NCBI GenBank assembly: GCA_029747015.1
Contig: JAKOGI010000364.1
Span: 1-64,000 of the forward strand
Length of the DNA: 64,000 nt
Source of the DNA: Carnegiea gigantea
Taxonomy: Eukaryota > Streptophyta > Magnoliopsida > Caryophyllales > Cactaceae
Direction of reading: 5' to 3'
A program made the translations under genes and the position numbers. Positions 11,131-21,690 of this stretch are shown piece by piece. Below the pieces are notes generated by a model. It saw nothing but the letters and a program-made list of their open reading frames with translations, did no database searches and was not told the origin of the DNA. The stretch's first letter is position 1; every line of letters starts with the position of its first letter.

Positions 11131-11239
11131 CCGGGTCCCTCTGAAGGATGGAGGTGGTATGGCGAATATGGTTCAATCACAAACTCACTTTTCCTCTACT
11201 CATGGTGAGGTGTGTTCAACTGAATTTTAAAGGGGGTGT

Positions 11240-11252
11240 GACTCTAATACCA
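11240..11252 (-). promoter_or_regulatory. C1 primer-binding site
   Basis: On the minus strand TGGTATTAGAGTC abuts the LTR end. It is a tRNA-iMet-type primer site (TGGTATCAGAGC) with changes. Confidence 0.75.
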
Positions 11253-11492
11253 TGCTAAAATCAAAAATTTCTTCGAGGCCAAACGCCTACTTCTGCTCAC
11301 GGCTTTCATTGATTATTGCAAGATTAATATATACATCCCTAATGCTCTATGGCTTGATGAACAAGATACAAATGTTTAGAAAGAATATAACACAAACTCT
11401 ATCGAAAAGATTGCCTAGTCACAATCAAATACAAATTTACTAATGTAATAAAATTTCCCTTTTCCTAATTGAATACAAAATTCGTTTTAACA
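11253..11492 (-). repeat. C1 5' LTR
   Basis: 240-bp direct repeat of 6339-6587, beginning TGCTAAAATC on the plus strand and ending GTTTTAACA. It is followed by AATAC, the likely target duplication. Confidence 0.92.
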
Positions 11493-11802
11493 AATACAAT
11501 CATCAAATTTCGGTGTCACGTGAAACAATTAGTCCCTAGAATCGACAAAAAAAATTACAAAAAAGGTACCTTGTGTTCAACATCATGAAATTTAGAAATT
11601 GGATGAGCCAAAAGATGGGAAAAAAAAAATAATTTTTAAATTAGGGGAACAATTAATAGCAGCTTCGATGAGGGAGAAATTGACTAGTAATTAGTGTCAG
11701 GGAGCCACGGATGATAGAGGTGTACTTGGATTGGTGAATATCTATAGCAAAGACATTTATATCATTTGTCCCTTTAAAATAGAAATAAGGTAAAATATTA
11801 GC

Positions 11803-12580
11803 CATGTTTGATAATTAGCTATTAGCTGTTAGTTGTTAGTTGTTAGCTATTTTTATTGGCTGTTTGCTATTAGCTGTTTGAATATGTTGTTTGCATTAGT
11901 TGTTTGAATCAGCTCATATGTTTTTAGAAAAAACGCTTAGTAAAATTAACTGTTTCTGAAAAGTTTATTTGTTAAAATCCCATTTATGGCCTTCTTTACA
12001 TTACTTTTCAAAAATAATTAAATTTATGTCATATGTAAGAATTAATTCAATGCTTGAAACCTTATTTTCATATTAATTCTACATATATTTTGTATTCATT
12101 ATTTATCTTATTTCTTTTCAATTTATATGTATTCATGTGATACCTACATCTTACAATCTTATTTTATTATTCATTTAAGGATTTTTTTGTTGTGAATTGA
12201 AATTTATATGATTTTTTATCGAATTTAATCTTTTCAAGATCTTCTTTATTTTTTACAAATTAAAATTTGTTTGAATTTAAAATGATTTGATCTTTGTTAA
12301 ATCATATTCAAATAAACATAATATCAAATGTCACTACTAACTTGTATCAATCTAACAAGTGACTCATCTTAACTACTCATAGTATGTCTTGTAATTTTAA
12401 ATGACTAGAATTGTAATTTTTGATTTCACTAATGGCATGTCTTGTAATTTTAATAAAGTATTGGGTATTTTTGTCATTTATACAAACAGTCATATGCAAA
12501 AAATTACTCATCTTAGTTTTTTGGCTATTGGCCTTTTGGGCTAAACATCTATTACAAAAAATTATTTATCAAACATTAAA
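11803..12580. mobile_element. hAT-type MITE-like element (TAGCTATTAGCTGTT family)
   Basis: The left end ATGTTTGATAATTAGCTATTAG has an inverted counterpart near 12555-12580 (reverse complement ATGTTTGATAAATAATTTTTTG). The subterminal region repeats TTAGCTGTTAGTTGTTAG. The same words recur at 16668, 17255-17647 and 31011-31282. No coding capacity. Termini and target duplication are not clean. Confidence 0.5.
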
Positions 12581-12599
12581 TTGACTTTTTTGATCAGGT

Positions 12600-13480
12600 C
12601 AAAATAGTCAAAAACCCTCCAAAAAGGCATTTTGTATTAAAAAGCTAATGAAAAAGCCAACAACCACACACTCCATTATTATGGAAGTATAATGCATTCC
12701 ACTACGTAATATGATCTAATTTTCATATAACATAGTATCCTAAAGCTATTACTATGTAAGTGTTGTTATTAAAAAATTCATAATTAATTTTTTCCACCTT
12801 TGGTTCGAGGCAAACTATTACAATCCAGAATCGTTATGGTGTCATCTACACCTTTCATTTAGGATTAACCACTAAGAACCACGATAAGGATCTTAAGATT
12901 TATTCTAATACTGATGATAAAAAGAAATATTTTAGTGGCCGATTTTGAAATGTTGCACTTTTGAGAACTTTTTGGTCTCTCCTAATAATAATACAAAAAG
13001 AATTTTAAAATTTATTTCAAACAAAAGGGTGTTATTTGGCCTGTACTTTCGAGAACCTCCTGTCAAAGGATTGCCAAGTCAAGAAGCAGAAATATGTGGG
13101 TAACAATTTTCATATTTTCTCACATGTAAGTTCTCATTAATCAGTTTAAATTTATGGATCACATCTAACTTCTACAATAGAGTATCGTGAAGTCTTAAAT
13201 TCAGCACAAGACATCAAATTCCAACATATCAATTTATTTAGAATTTATATACCTTAAACTCATCCTTCTATGCTCTAAATTTCACTAAAAAATAAATCTG
13301 ACCAATGTTTTTTTTTTTTTTTTAATTTTTGTCCCTTTTTTTCAATTTTCAAACTAAACGAAACCGAATATTCAATTTTTACGAATCTAAACAAACAGCC
13401 CCATCAAGTATCTATCTTTATCCTTTCTCCAAAATTACACGGGCTTGGACATGAAACACAAAGTCAGGCCCCAAAGATTA
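12600..13480. other. AT-rich spacer upstream of gene copy 2
   Basis: No ORF or element terminus supported. A T run of about 16 lies near 13308-13323. Confidence 0.5.
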
Positions 13481-13660
13481 AACGGCCGCAATTAGCTACA
13501 TCGTGATTTGGAAGATCCTACAAATCACAATTAAGCTTTCACAAATCCTTTTCCATTTTTCTTAGTGTTTTCTTTTTCCTTTTATTTTTTCTCGCCGTTG
13601 ACGCGGCCAAGTTTTTTTACTTGGAGAACAAGCTCCTTGCTCCCGAAGCCTTCCCCTCAC

Positions 13661-13667
13661 TATAAAT
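13661..13667 (+). promoter_or_regulatory. TATA box of gene copy 2
   Basis: TATAAAT in the context CCTCACTATAAATACCACACC, 150 bases upstream of the ATG. A start of transcription near 13690-13700 is inferred, giving a CT-rich leader of about 120 bases. Confidence 0.75.
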
Positions 13668-13816
13668 ACCACACCCTGTCGCTGAGATAGAAAATCAGAG
13701 AAACTGCGCTTCACGATCACATTCTCTCTCTAAAACCTCTCTCATCAAAACCTCTTTCCGCTCCAAAACCCGGTCCACTCTACCAAGAAACCGAGAATTT
13801 CCAACCCGAATCTAAG

Positions 13817-14473
13817 ATGAAGAGAGAAGGACGCCCACACGGTATGGTCCGAACCTTCACCTTCTTACCCTCCCCAATCAACCCGCGACCCGGGACCCGG
13901 ATCCTAAACAAGCTGGACTCTCCCCCTGTCGCAGGAATCTTCGCGAAGGTTTCGTCGAAGCCCACTAACCATTCCAAATTCACTGGCAAGTGCGAGAGGG
14001 CTCGGTGCTCCGATTGCCATATCCACCCGGTTGGAAAGTCCAAAGAAAAATCTAAAGGGACCCAGAAAAGCCGGGCTTCTGATGCCGCCTTGAATTACAA
14101 GCTCGTCACATGGCGGGTCATGTCGGATCGTGATCCCGGGTCGAGGAAATTGCCGGTTGCGTCCGGGTATTCGGCTTCTCAGATATTGGAGGAGTTGGCG
14201 GATGAGGATCAGTTCGATTATGATGACCATGATGATGATGGTAATGTTGATCATGTGGATGGATATGACACTGAGGATAATTGTAATGATCAAGTGGTTG
14301 AGGATGTCAACGGTACTTGTGATGTAATTGATGTTGATGATGGTGATGCTGATGTTGATGTTGATGTTGATCATGAAGAAGATGATGATGTGATTAATTT
14401 CTATGATGTGGGAGTGGTGTGGGATCCGGTCGAGGATGATGAAGGATGGTCGCTCGTGGTCACCGGACGGTGA
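13817..14473 (+). CDS. Plant-specific small acidic protein with conserved EGWSLV tail (copy 2)
   Basis: Intronless ORF of 218 codons. N-terminal basic part: MKREGRPHGMVRTFTFLP, NKLDSPPVAGIFAKV, KPTNHSKFTGKC, then C-x5-C-x2-C-H (KCERARCSDCH), HPVGKSK and SDAALNYKLVTWRV. The middle (residues ~130-195) is an Asp-rich low-complexity tract. The C-terminus, VGVVWDPVEDDEGWSLVV, looks like a conserved motif. There is no signal peptide or membrane span. I recognise this as a plant-wide family of uncharacterised small proteins; the basic Cys/His block and acidic tail suggest a nuclear or binding role, but this is inference. It has a TATA box at 13661 and AATAAA at 14632. It is probably the functional member of the pair, copy 1 at 628 having lost the tail. 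Confidence 0.85.
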   Translation: MKREGRPHGMVRTFTFLPSPINPRPGTRILNKLDSPPVAGIFAKVSSKPTNHSKFTGKCERARCSDCHIHPVGKSKEKSKGTQKSRASDAALNYKLVTWRVMSDRDPGSRKLPVASGYSASQILEELADEDQFDYDDHDDDGNVDHVDGYDTEDNCNDQVVEDVNGTCDVIDVDDGDADVDVDVDHEEDDDVINFYDVGVVWDPVEDDEGWSLVVTGR

Positions 14474-14631
14474 TGATTTTAGTCCGAGTTCTTTGTTGCA
14501 TTAATTGTGTTTCTGGTTTTGTTAATGTGGTTGTTGTTCATATTGTCTGTGTAAGTCGGAAGAACTTCAATTCTGGCTATCTGATTTGGTGTTGCTAACG
14601 TTGTTGTCAACTTTGAAGGCAACTTTGAGAC

Positions 14632-14637
14632 AATAAA
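14632..14637 (+). terminator. Poly(A) signal of gene copy 2
   Basis: AATAAA 159 bases after the stop codon, in a T/G-rich 3' region, as expected for plant 3' ends. Confidence 0.6.
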
Positions 14638-14639
14638 AG

Positions 14640-16046
14640 TAACATTGTGATTACATTTCAATGAGATTAATTTGAGTTTCAAAAGTCAACCCACCTCCCA
14701 GAATTGGGGAGAATTATTGAGGATCTGGTCTAAGTTGAAATTCTTGTTGGTGTATTGACTGTTTATTTTGGTCTAATGGTTTGAAACTAGAACACTTGAC
14801 GTGGCCAAAATGGAATGCTAAATTGCTTGGGTTGGCAAGCCCTACCCATGAGCTGGATTATGCCCAATGTGCATGGCGTGGTGAAGGGAGACCCGGCACT
14901 AGCCGCTGGTTGTCGTGGGGTGGCTCAGCGAGTGAATTTGGGTTCATTGAAAATACGAACCATTGCAAATCTTATTGAGATAATAACCGTATGTCGACAA
15001 TGTTGGGGCGATTAGCCTCATAATGATGGTTTAGTTAATAATTTTTTTTGAAAAAATACATATATGAACATCCGTGTTGGTTTTTTCACCAAGTATGTAA
15101 CAATTCCAATTCACTTCGAAACGACCTTTTTGAAGAACAAATCGTATAATATAGTATAATATAGTAGAAAGAACAACTAACAATCACGACAGGGGAAAAA
15201 AAAAAAAACAAATGCCTTCAAAAATTAAAGATAATATAGGAGTCAACTATGACTCATCAACCACAAGGTCCATAACCATTATCCTTTGGTTTATATTATA
15301 TGTTAGTTATTATAAATATATAGCTTGAAAATCAGTTGCAAACAGCTACCCTTTTTTTGTTTGTTTGTTTTTTTTTTTTTTAGGTTTTTGCTTCTTTAGC
15401 AGAATTTACAAAAATATTTAGGTATAGGTATTTAAAGTTGCAATTAAATTTAAGAATCTGAATCCTATCTACGTCTACTTTACATCAGTTTTTACCCCCA
15501 AAAAGATCAAAAATAGGTGAAAATGTCATGATATATTGGTAGCTTAGGAGTTACAAGAAGAGCTTCTGTTACATGATGCCAGCCGAGAGTATAATGGTAA
15601 AAAAGCCATTGAAATGGTCATCTATCCAGAGACAAGCCTGAACATCACACGAGCTAATATCCTCAAAACATATCGTTGAAGTTATCTCATAATATGTTAT
15701 TGTACTCAAATCTTCCTCTATAGCTCATGAACATTGCAATGTGTTACAAGTTCTAAGCAACAACTGTTTGGCTTTGATCTTATATGGTGCCAATTTCTCA
15801 TGTAGGGCCAGTTTAATTTTGAAGACCTAGCATTGACACGAAGCTCATTATCACTGTTTAGTTACCCCCTAAAAAAAAAAGGAGGACAAAATTTCAAAAT
15901 GTTCAAACCTCCACACATCACCATCTCTTATATTATATATTATAAGAGAATTTTCATTCAATAAATAAATCCGTTAATGCTCCAGCAAAGCACCTTACAA
16001 ACGTTGCTTTTTCAAATTTGAATTGCGCTTAATATTCCAAAGGGTT
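14640..16046. other. Spacer
   Basis: About 1.4 kb with A and T runs (15191-15208, 15370-15382) and no supported ORF. The stretch 15535-15660 has higher complexity but many stops in all frames. Confidence 0.5.
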
Positions 16047-16274
16047 GGGCCCTGTTCTTTCATTGGTTAATTTTAAAATACTAATGTCAACCCACTTGAA
16101 CCCATTTTAACCCACTTGAATCTATTTTAACATATTTCAACCCAATTCAACCTACTTTAATTATTTTAACCAAGTGCAATTTATCGCATTAAAAAATATT
16201 CAACCCTCTTCAACCTACTTCAACCTACTTCATTCATTTACCAACCCCTATTTACCAACGAAAAGAACAAGCCC
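16047..16274. mobile_element. Tourist-like MITE
   Basis: Imperfect terminal inverted repeats: GGGCCCTGTTCTTTC at the left and GAAAAGAACAAGCCC at the right. The 228-bp interior consists of repeated CAACCCACTTGAACCCATTT-like words. The right flank is TTA and the left flank TTG/GTT, so a 3-bp target duplication is possible but not clean. Terminal sequence and size fit PIF/Harbinger (Tourist) MITEs. Confidence 0.65.
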
Positions 16275-16667
16275 TTAGCTATACCGTATAAAGAACATGG
16301 TGAGTCAAGCCTTTTCTTGAATTTACTCTACAAACATATAAAATTCCATCATGCAAGGCCGTCCCAATGCTTTAAGGATTTATGTCCACCTCGTTTAAGC
16401 AGGATTCTATCTGATTTAGAGAGGAGACATAAGATCAATATATCAATTTCAGGTAATTTCAGATACTAAGAGAAAAAATTGTCATGGAGTCTTTGTTCGA
16501 AGAAATACGCTAACCATGGGATGGTAATGCCCCGTCTCCCAAGTTTTGTGAACATTTACACCATAGAATCCATAATAAAAACACGCAAGTGATTGTATAT
16601 GTCCCTTGTTTTGAATGATATGGCATAGATTTTGCTTTGGAATTTATTTAGTCCTTTATGTATGATC

Positions 16668-16712
16668 CTATTTGTCAAATAGCTATTAGCTGTTAGCTAT
16701 TTATGTTATGTT
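16668..16712. mobile_element. hAT-type MITE fragment
   Basis: ATTTGTCAAATAGCTATTAG and the next 25 bases match the left part of the element at 17255. It is an isolated end fragment. Confidence 0.4.
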
Positions 16713-16976
16713 AAATTTTATATAATTGAACCTTAAACAAAGATGTTCTACTTTAATTGACAATCCAAAACTAATTGGCAATAAGTGGACTAACGCACAA
16801 GCTTATAAATTTGCCCAAACCCTTTAATTTTATCAATATATATGAAATAATAACCACTTTCATATTATTCACACGCATCCTCACATCTAGGTTATTGACA
16901 AGACCCAACACGCGGCATGATTCCTATGGGGGACGGTGGCAAACAGAGATCGAGCACAACCTTCGCTTTGATGGCA

Positions 16977-17254
16977 TGTTCTAAAACCAACTCAACTAAA
17001 AGTTTAACCTATTGGTTAAAGGCCTAGGAATTAGTTTTATACTCTAACACGCTCCCTTCACAAATGCCCTTTGGGCTTAAAGTATGGATATTACAAAAGC
17101 TCCTTCATACTTTGCACAATAAATATAGGAACTATTGAGATTTGAACCTGAGACCTTTTACTTAGAAAGATTCTATTACCTAGTTTAAGAATCACCTCAA
17201 CGAAAAGCTTAAACTAATGGTTAAAGGCCCATAAATTAGTTTTATAATCTAACA
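16977..17254 (-). mobile_element. Candidate TRIM/SMART miniature LTR element
   Basis: Two 73-bp direct repeats (16977-17049 and about 17182-17254) share TAAAGGCC, AATTAGTTTTATA and CTAACA ends. On the minus strand a purine tract GTGAAGGGAGCG precedes the left copy, and a degenerate primer site (TAGGTAATAGAATC for TGGTATCAGAGC) follows the right one. That is the order PBS-interior-PPT expected of an LTR element only 278 bp long. The interior carries AGGTTCAAATCTCA, a tRNA B-box-like motif. Target duplication is unclear (TGGCA versus TGTTA). Confidence 0.6.
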
Positions 17255-17647
17255 TGTTAGCTATTAGCTGTTCAAACTAGCTATTTATATTAGCTATTTG
17301 AATTAGCTGTTTTTTTAAAAAAAAAAAGTATTTGGTAAAAACTAGCTATTTCTAAAAAATATGTTGGCAAATTTTCATTTATACCCTTATTTACGAATTA
17401 ATTTTAATCGAGATGTAGTGCAAGGTTTCCAAACTTATGGACAATTATGTCATTTTCACAAAAAACTCTTCCCAAAAGGCTAATGAAAATAACTTTTTCA
17501 AAAGAGCTTTTTGGAGCTAAAAAACTATTGCAAACAGTTCTTTATCAAACATCCTTTAGCTATTTGACTTAATCAAAATAGTTAAAACCATCCCTAATAA
17601 CTATTTTTCCCAAATAACTATTGTTACCAAATACCAAACACCCCCTG
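17255..17647. mobile_element. hAT-type MITE, left end truncated
   Basis: The right terminus reads, as complement, CAGGGGGTGTTTGGTATTTG, the classic hAT MITE end. The left side begins directly at the TRIM end with TGTTAGCTATTAGCTGTTC and lacks the CAGGGG terminus. It is non-coding. Confidence 0.6.
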
Positions 17648-17714
17648 TATCTTTGAAGAATTTTTTTTTTTCCAGTAATTTCATAGCTAGTTGAAATTTT
17701 GTCAAACAAAGTCA

Positions 17715-17985
17715 GATATAGCCTAATTGAATTGACCTGATCCATTAATCCACTTGTCAACTCGACTTGACTCACTTAGTTAGATGTTCGCCCATGGTCA
17801 GCCTCAGCCACTTCTTAATTGGCTGAGCCTAAACACAATGTTGAGAGAATCGATCCAGTGAACAATGCGATTGAATGAGTGGATCAATGGATTAACCCGT
17901 TGGACCGGTTGGCTCGAAATTGGATCGGTTGGCTTGGTTTGTTGTTGAACTAGATTGGATTGACATGACTTGATCCAATCTTGTT
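17715..17985. repeat. Imperfect inverted GATCCATTAATCC repeat
   Basis: CTGATCCATTAATCCACTTG near 17738 is complementary to TGAGTGGATCAATGGATTAA near 17876. GGATCGGTTGGCTTGG-like words repeat between 17900 and 17945. Nature unknown, possibly a small fold-back element. Confidence 0.35.
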
Positions 17986-18469
17986 ATTAGTTATTTATAT
18001 TTTCTCACCTTTAAGCAATAAATGACTAAAAATAAAATATTAAAGCTAGAAAAACAACTACGCAAGGTTAACTGGGTCTCAGAATTTCAATTTGTATAAG
18101 TATTCAAAGATTTTTTTTTATTTCGATGAAAAATTATTACAATAATTTCACAACAAATAGGTAGCTTTCATTTAGTTAACTTTTATATGTGGGAAGCCGA
18201 CATTAGAAAGCAAATCAAAACAGAGAATTCAAATTCCAGAGTATGGGCTCCACTGTTATTTTACGTTGCCCGCTATTTTTTTAAGAATGGTTGAGATCAC
18301 GAAAAGAAGAAAATTGGAGTAAAAGATGTCTTTGCTCCGCTGCGGTCAGAAGGTACAGGCCTTTTGTTAATTTCTTCTTCCTTCATAAGCTAGTGTCTTG
18401 TCCTACTCTCTCACCTCTCGGTTTTGCAAGTTACGACTCCTTTTAATCTGCCTCTCTTTCTCCGCCGCG

Positions 18470-18485
18470 CCCCCCCCCCCCCCCC
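18470..18485. repeat. Poly(C) tract
   Basis: Run of about 16 C after TCCGCCGCGC, 70 bases upstream of the C2 insertion point. Confidence 0.9.
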
Positions 18486-18554
18486 AAGTCCCTTTTTAAC
18501 ATCTGTCTTTCCAACAATATGCAAGGCTCCTCATAACCCTACTCTTCCGCTTCT

Positions 18555-18791
18555 TAGTAAGATAGATTTTATCTAGAGATACTAGATGTTGGTTGAGATC
18601 TTTGTATATGTTAAGCTTTCCTATTTGCGGTAAAACTGTAATTCCGTATCTTGGCAATCAAGCTAGGGTTAGGCATGGCTTGCATGTATTTATTCGACCC
18701 AAGAGGTCTCGAATTAGATAAGACAAAACGAGGCACGAGGCAATTTTCCTCAACCCAAATTATTGTGCTATTGAATTAGTGTTTCTCTACA
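18555..18791 (+). repeat. C2 5' LTR
   Basis: 237 bp, shares AAGATAGATTTTATCTAG, TTAAGCTTTCCTATTT, AAGCTAGGGTTAGGC and TTAGTGTTTCTCTACA with 23151-23383. Confidence 0.95.
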
Positions 18792-18804
18792 TGGTATCAG
18801 AGCC
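18792..18804 (+). promoter_or_regulatory. C2 primer-binding site
   Basis: TGGTATCAGAGCC, complementary to the 3' end of initiator Met tRNA, directly after the 5' LTR. Confidence 0.95.
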
Positions 18805-18859
18805 ACAAGGCTTCCCACAAATTTATCCAAAACCATCAAACCAAATACAAAGCTCAGCC

Positions 18860-19855
18860 ATGACGAGTAGGAAATTCGCGATAGAAAATCATTCTCCATA
18901 TTATTTACATCCGTGAGAGGGACTTGGAGTACCGATCACGGCTGTGATCTTTGATGATAAAACTATGACCTATGGGAGAAGGCTATAAGGACCTCTCTCA
19001 TAGCAAAGAATAAACCAGGGTTCATCCAACGAACCCTAAAGAAACCGGTTTTAAAAAAGGAGATGATGACTTAGAGTTGCAAGCTACGGAGATGACAAAT
19101 TCAATGATTTTCTCTTGGATACTAAACGTTATAGATCCCAAGCTTCGAATGAGTATTGCTTACGTTGAGTCCGCAAAGCTCATGTGGGAGAATCTAAGCA
19201 AATGTTATGCTCTGTCAAATGCCCCCAAAATACATCAACTCAAAACGAAGTTAGCATAATGCAAGCAAAGGGGCTTGGAAGTAGTGGAATTTTACTTAAG
19301 ACTTATGGGTTTATGGAGTGACTTAGAAAATCAAGTTCGTTTTCCATGTTATAGTTGCAGAAAGTACGAATGCAATATCGAAGAAGCTCATGAAGGTGGT
19401 AGATGAAGAAAAGTCTCATCAATCTCTGATGGGTTTGAATGAGGAAGTATATGCATGCCAATATTCGAGGATAGATTCTTGCTATTGAACAACTACCTAC
19501 ACTTGATAAGATCTTTAACATGGTGCACCAAGAAGAGATTCATAAGCACTTCATGCTAGAAAGGGATGATTGGTACGAGACTATGGAAGCATTCGTTGTG
19601 ACGGGGTAGACGACATCGACCGTAGCTGACAAAGATGTGTGAAGACACTGCGGGAAGTACGGACACGAGGAATCCCACTATTTCAAGGTTATCAGGTACC
19701 CATCTGGTTGGAGTTCATGTGAACGTGGTCATGGAGGATGTGGAAACAGAAGAGGACGCGGCAAACGTTCTGGCGCTAATAGAGGAAGGGGCGGCGGATG
19801 CTCGGCAAGTAACCAGAATCAGCCAGAATAGGTTGCCACTTCGAATAGATCATTG
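18860..19855 (+). pseudogene. C2 gag, zinc knuckle destroyed
   Basis: Recognisable pieces are the 19077-19256 segment EMTNSMIFSWILNVIDPKLR ... LMWENLSKCY, similar to C1 Gag, and the nucleocapsid region near 19637-19690. The knuckle reads stop-R-H-C-G-K-Y-G-H-E-E-S-H-Y. The first Cys codon is TGA (19640-19642) and the last Cys is Tyr, leaving two of four zinc ligands. Several frameshifts lie between. Confidence 0.85.
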
Positions 19856-19955
19856 AGTCCTCCCAGGTGATCATTCTAGGACTTTTAGCTACGTAGGTGC
19901 AGAGGCTAATGAGCCTTATTAATGTACCAAAGAATGGGTTGGAAAAACTCTCAAG

Positions 19956-20402
19956 ATGCTCGATAATGGAGTATCTACACACACGACAAGTGATGAAGGT
20001 TTGTTCCAAATTTCTGAAAAAATAAGGACCGTCTTTATTGAACTACCGAATGGTGCCCAAACGGTGTCACTCAAACAAGGCACCATGGTCTTAGGAGAAA
20101 AGTTGAAATTAAGCAAACTGCTTTATGTTTCTAAACTGAGTTGCAATCTTGTATCTATTGTAACGATTAGTAAAGACTTAAACTGTGCTATGACATTTTT
20201 TGACAATTTCTATGTTTTACAGGACCATACTTCGAGGACTCTAATTGGTGTGGGCGAACAAAGAGATGGGGTTTACTATTACGATGGGCCACCGACGAAG
20301 AGTCAAAGCAGCTTGATGAGAGCAAGCGATCTTTGGCACAAACGCATGGGGCATCCATCAAGAGAAGTCATGTCAATTTTTTGCCAAAGATTTAGGATTT
20401 TC
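19956..20402 (+). pseudogene. C2 protease and pre-integrase region
   Basis: The frame starting MLDNGVSTHTT matches the Copia protease active-site segment (LDSGAS in C1), but the Ser after the catalytic Asp is Asn and the Ala is Val. The frame continues through LPNGAQ, LLYVSKLSCNLVSI and LWHKRMGHPSREVMSI, the last being the pre-integrase His box, then stops at 20412-20414. Confidence 0.85.
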
Positions 20403-21300
20403 AGATTGTGTTAAGAAAGATAGTGGTGTGTGATATTTGTTTCCATGCTAAACAAACCAAAACTCCATTTCCTATTAGTGACAATAAAATTGAAGATATA
20501 TTTGAGATTTGTGATATATGGGTTCCCTATAGAATACCCTGATCATGTGTAGCCATAGTTAATGATGCAAGTAGGGCAGTGTGGGCATATTTGATGAAAG
20601 AAAAGAATGAAGTGGGAAATCTCTTGAAGGGGTTTATTTCTAGGGCCAAAACATACTTTGACAAGTTAAGGTAGTAAGAACAGATAATGGAAGAGAGTTT
20701 AAATCTGGACCCTTAAAGAGATTTTACTTTAAAAGGGGTAACCAAACTAGTTGATTGGATACACCCCACCAAAACGGAAGAGTTGAATATAAGCATCGAC
20801 ACATTCTAAACGTGGCTAGAGCTCTATGATTCCAAACCTATTTACCTTTAAAATTTTGGACGAAATGTGTCCTTTCTGCAGCACACTTGATAAATAGGAC
20901 TCCCAGCCGACTTCTTCAAGGTAAAACTCCATATGAGGTACTATTACACAGAAAACCCTCCTATGACCATCTTATGGTTTTTGGTAGCTTGTGTTTCATT
21001 TAGAATCAACCATGTAAAACCGACAAATTCGCATCAAGTAGAAAATGTATTCTTGTGGATTATCCGCATGGAAAGGAAGCATGCAAGCTATATGATTTAG
21101 ATACACATTAATATTTTGAAATTAGGGATGTTATCTTTCAAGAAGATGTATTTCCCTTCAAGAATACACACTCCATCAAGGCATGTCGCAATCTGGATCC
21201 ACAATTCATAGCATGGCCTACATATCTCTTTGCAAAAACTTAATATTCACAAGAAGCCCAAATTCAGGCCTCATTTGAAGTAAGCCAGCAGAAGGCATGA
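20403..21300 (+). pseudogene. C2 integrase core, multiple stops
   Basis: Readable fragments: TDNGREFKSGP (second Asp), DTPHQNGRVEYKHRHILNVA with the catalytic Glu kept, LINRTPSRLLQGKTPYEVLL and FGSLCF. Stops occur before the DTPHQN block and after VARAL, and the first-Asp region is frameshifted. Confidence 0.85.
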
Positions 21301-21690
21301 ACAGGTCTGATGCAAGGGGGAGTCCAGCCTAATTTGTATAATTGAACCGAGAGCCTACTGCTACTGGTCTTGCTCAAAGTGCAACACTAGAACAATACGC
21401 CACTACCATTGGCCTGGCCTAAAGTGATGAACCGGGCCCAACACTCAATGGCACTTAAGCACCCGCACCTGAGGCTGCCACGAGCAGGACAAGAGATGGG
21501 TAGCGTACTAGAAAAACAATAGCCCTCTTTGATAACTATGTATGCTACAATGCCCAACTACAAGACCCCGTCTCTCCCACTACACCACTCCAGAAAGGAT
21601 CCTCAGGTATGCATTATCTTTTAAAGAATTATGTCACATGTACAAAGTGTTCTGCCTCTCCTCAAAAATTTTGAGCGACTGTTACTAAAG
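21301..21690 (+). pseudogene. C2 linker
   Basis: Variable Ala/Thr/Gln-rich Copia linker between integrase and reverse transcriptase, with stops. No domain recognised. Confidence 0.5.

Larger units (their letters stand above)
6339..11492 (-). mobile_element. Full-length Copia LTR retrotransposon (C1), inactive
   Basis: A 5,154-bp element on the minus strand. Direct LTRs lie at 6339-6587 and 11253-11492 and begin TG / end CA. Flanking 5-mers are TATAC (6334-6338) and AATAC (11493-11497), a target duplication with one change. The primer site (complement of CTCTAATACCA, 11241-11252) borders the 5' LTR, and a purine tract with GGGAG borders the 3' LTR. Minus-strand coding order is gag, protease, integrase, reverse transcriptase, RNase H, the Copia (Ty1) order. 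Stops and frameshifts occur throughout. The two LTRs differ by roughly one base in ten or more, so the insertion is old. Confidence 0.93.

Noticed and set aside
13904..14374. 156-codon minus-strand frame rich in Ile and Asn
   Set aside because: Antisense of the Asp-rich codons (GAT) of the real gene at 13817-14473.
17100..17160. Possible tRNA gene from the GGTTCAAATCTC box
   Set aside because: No cloverleaf can be drawn around it; it lies between the paired LTRs of the TRIM candidate.
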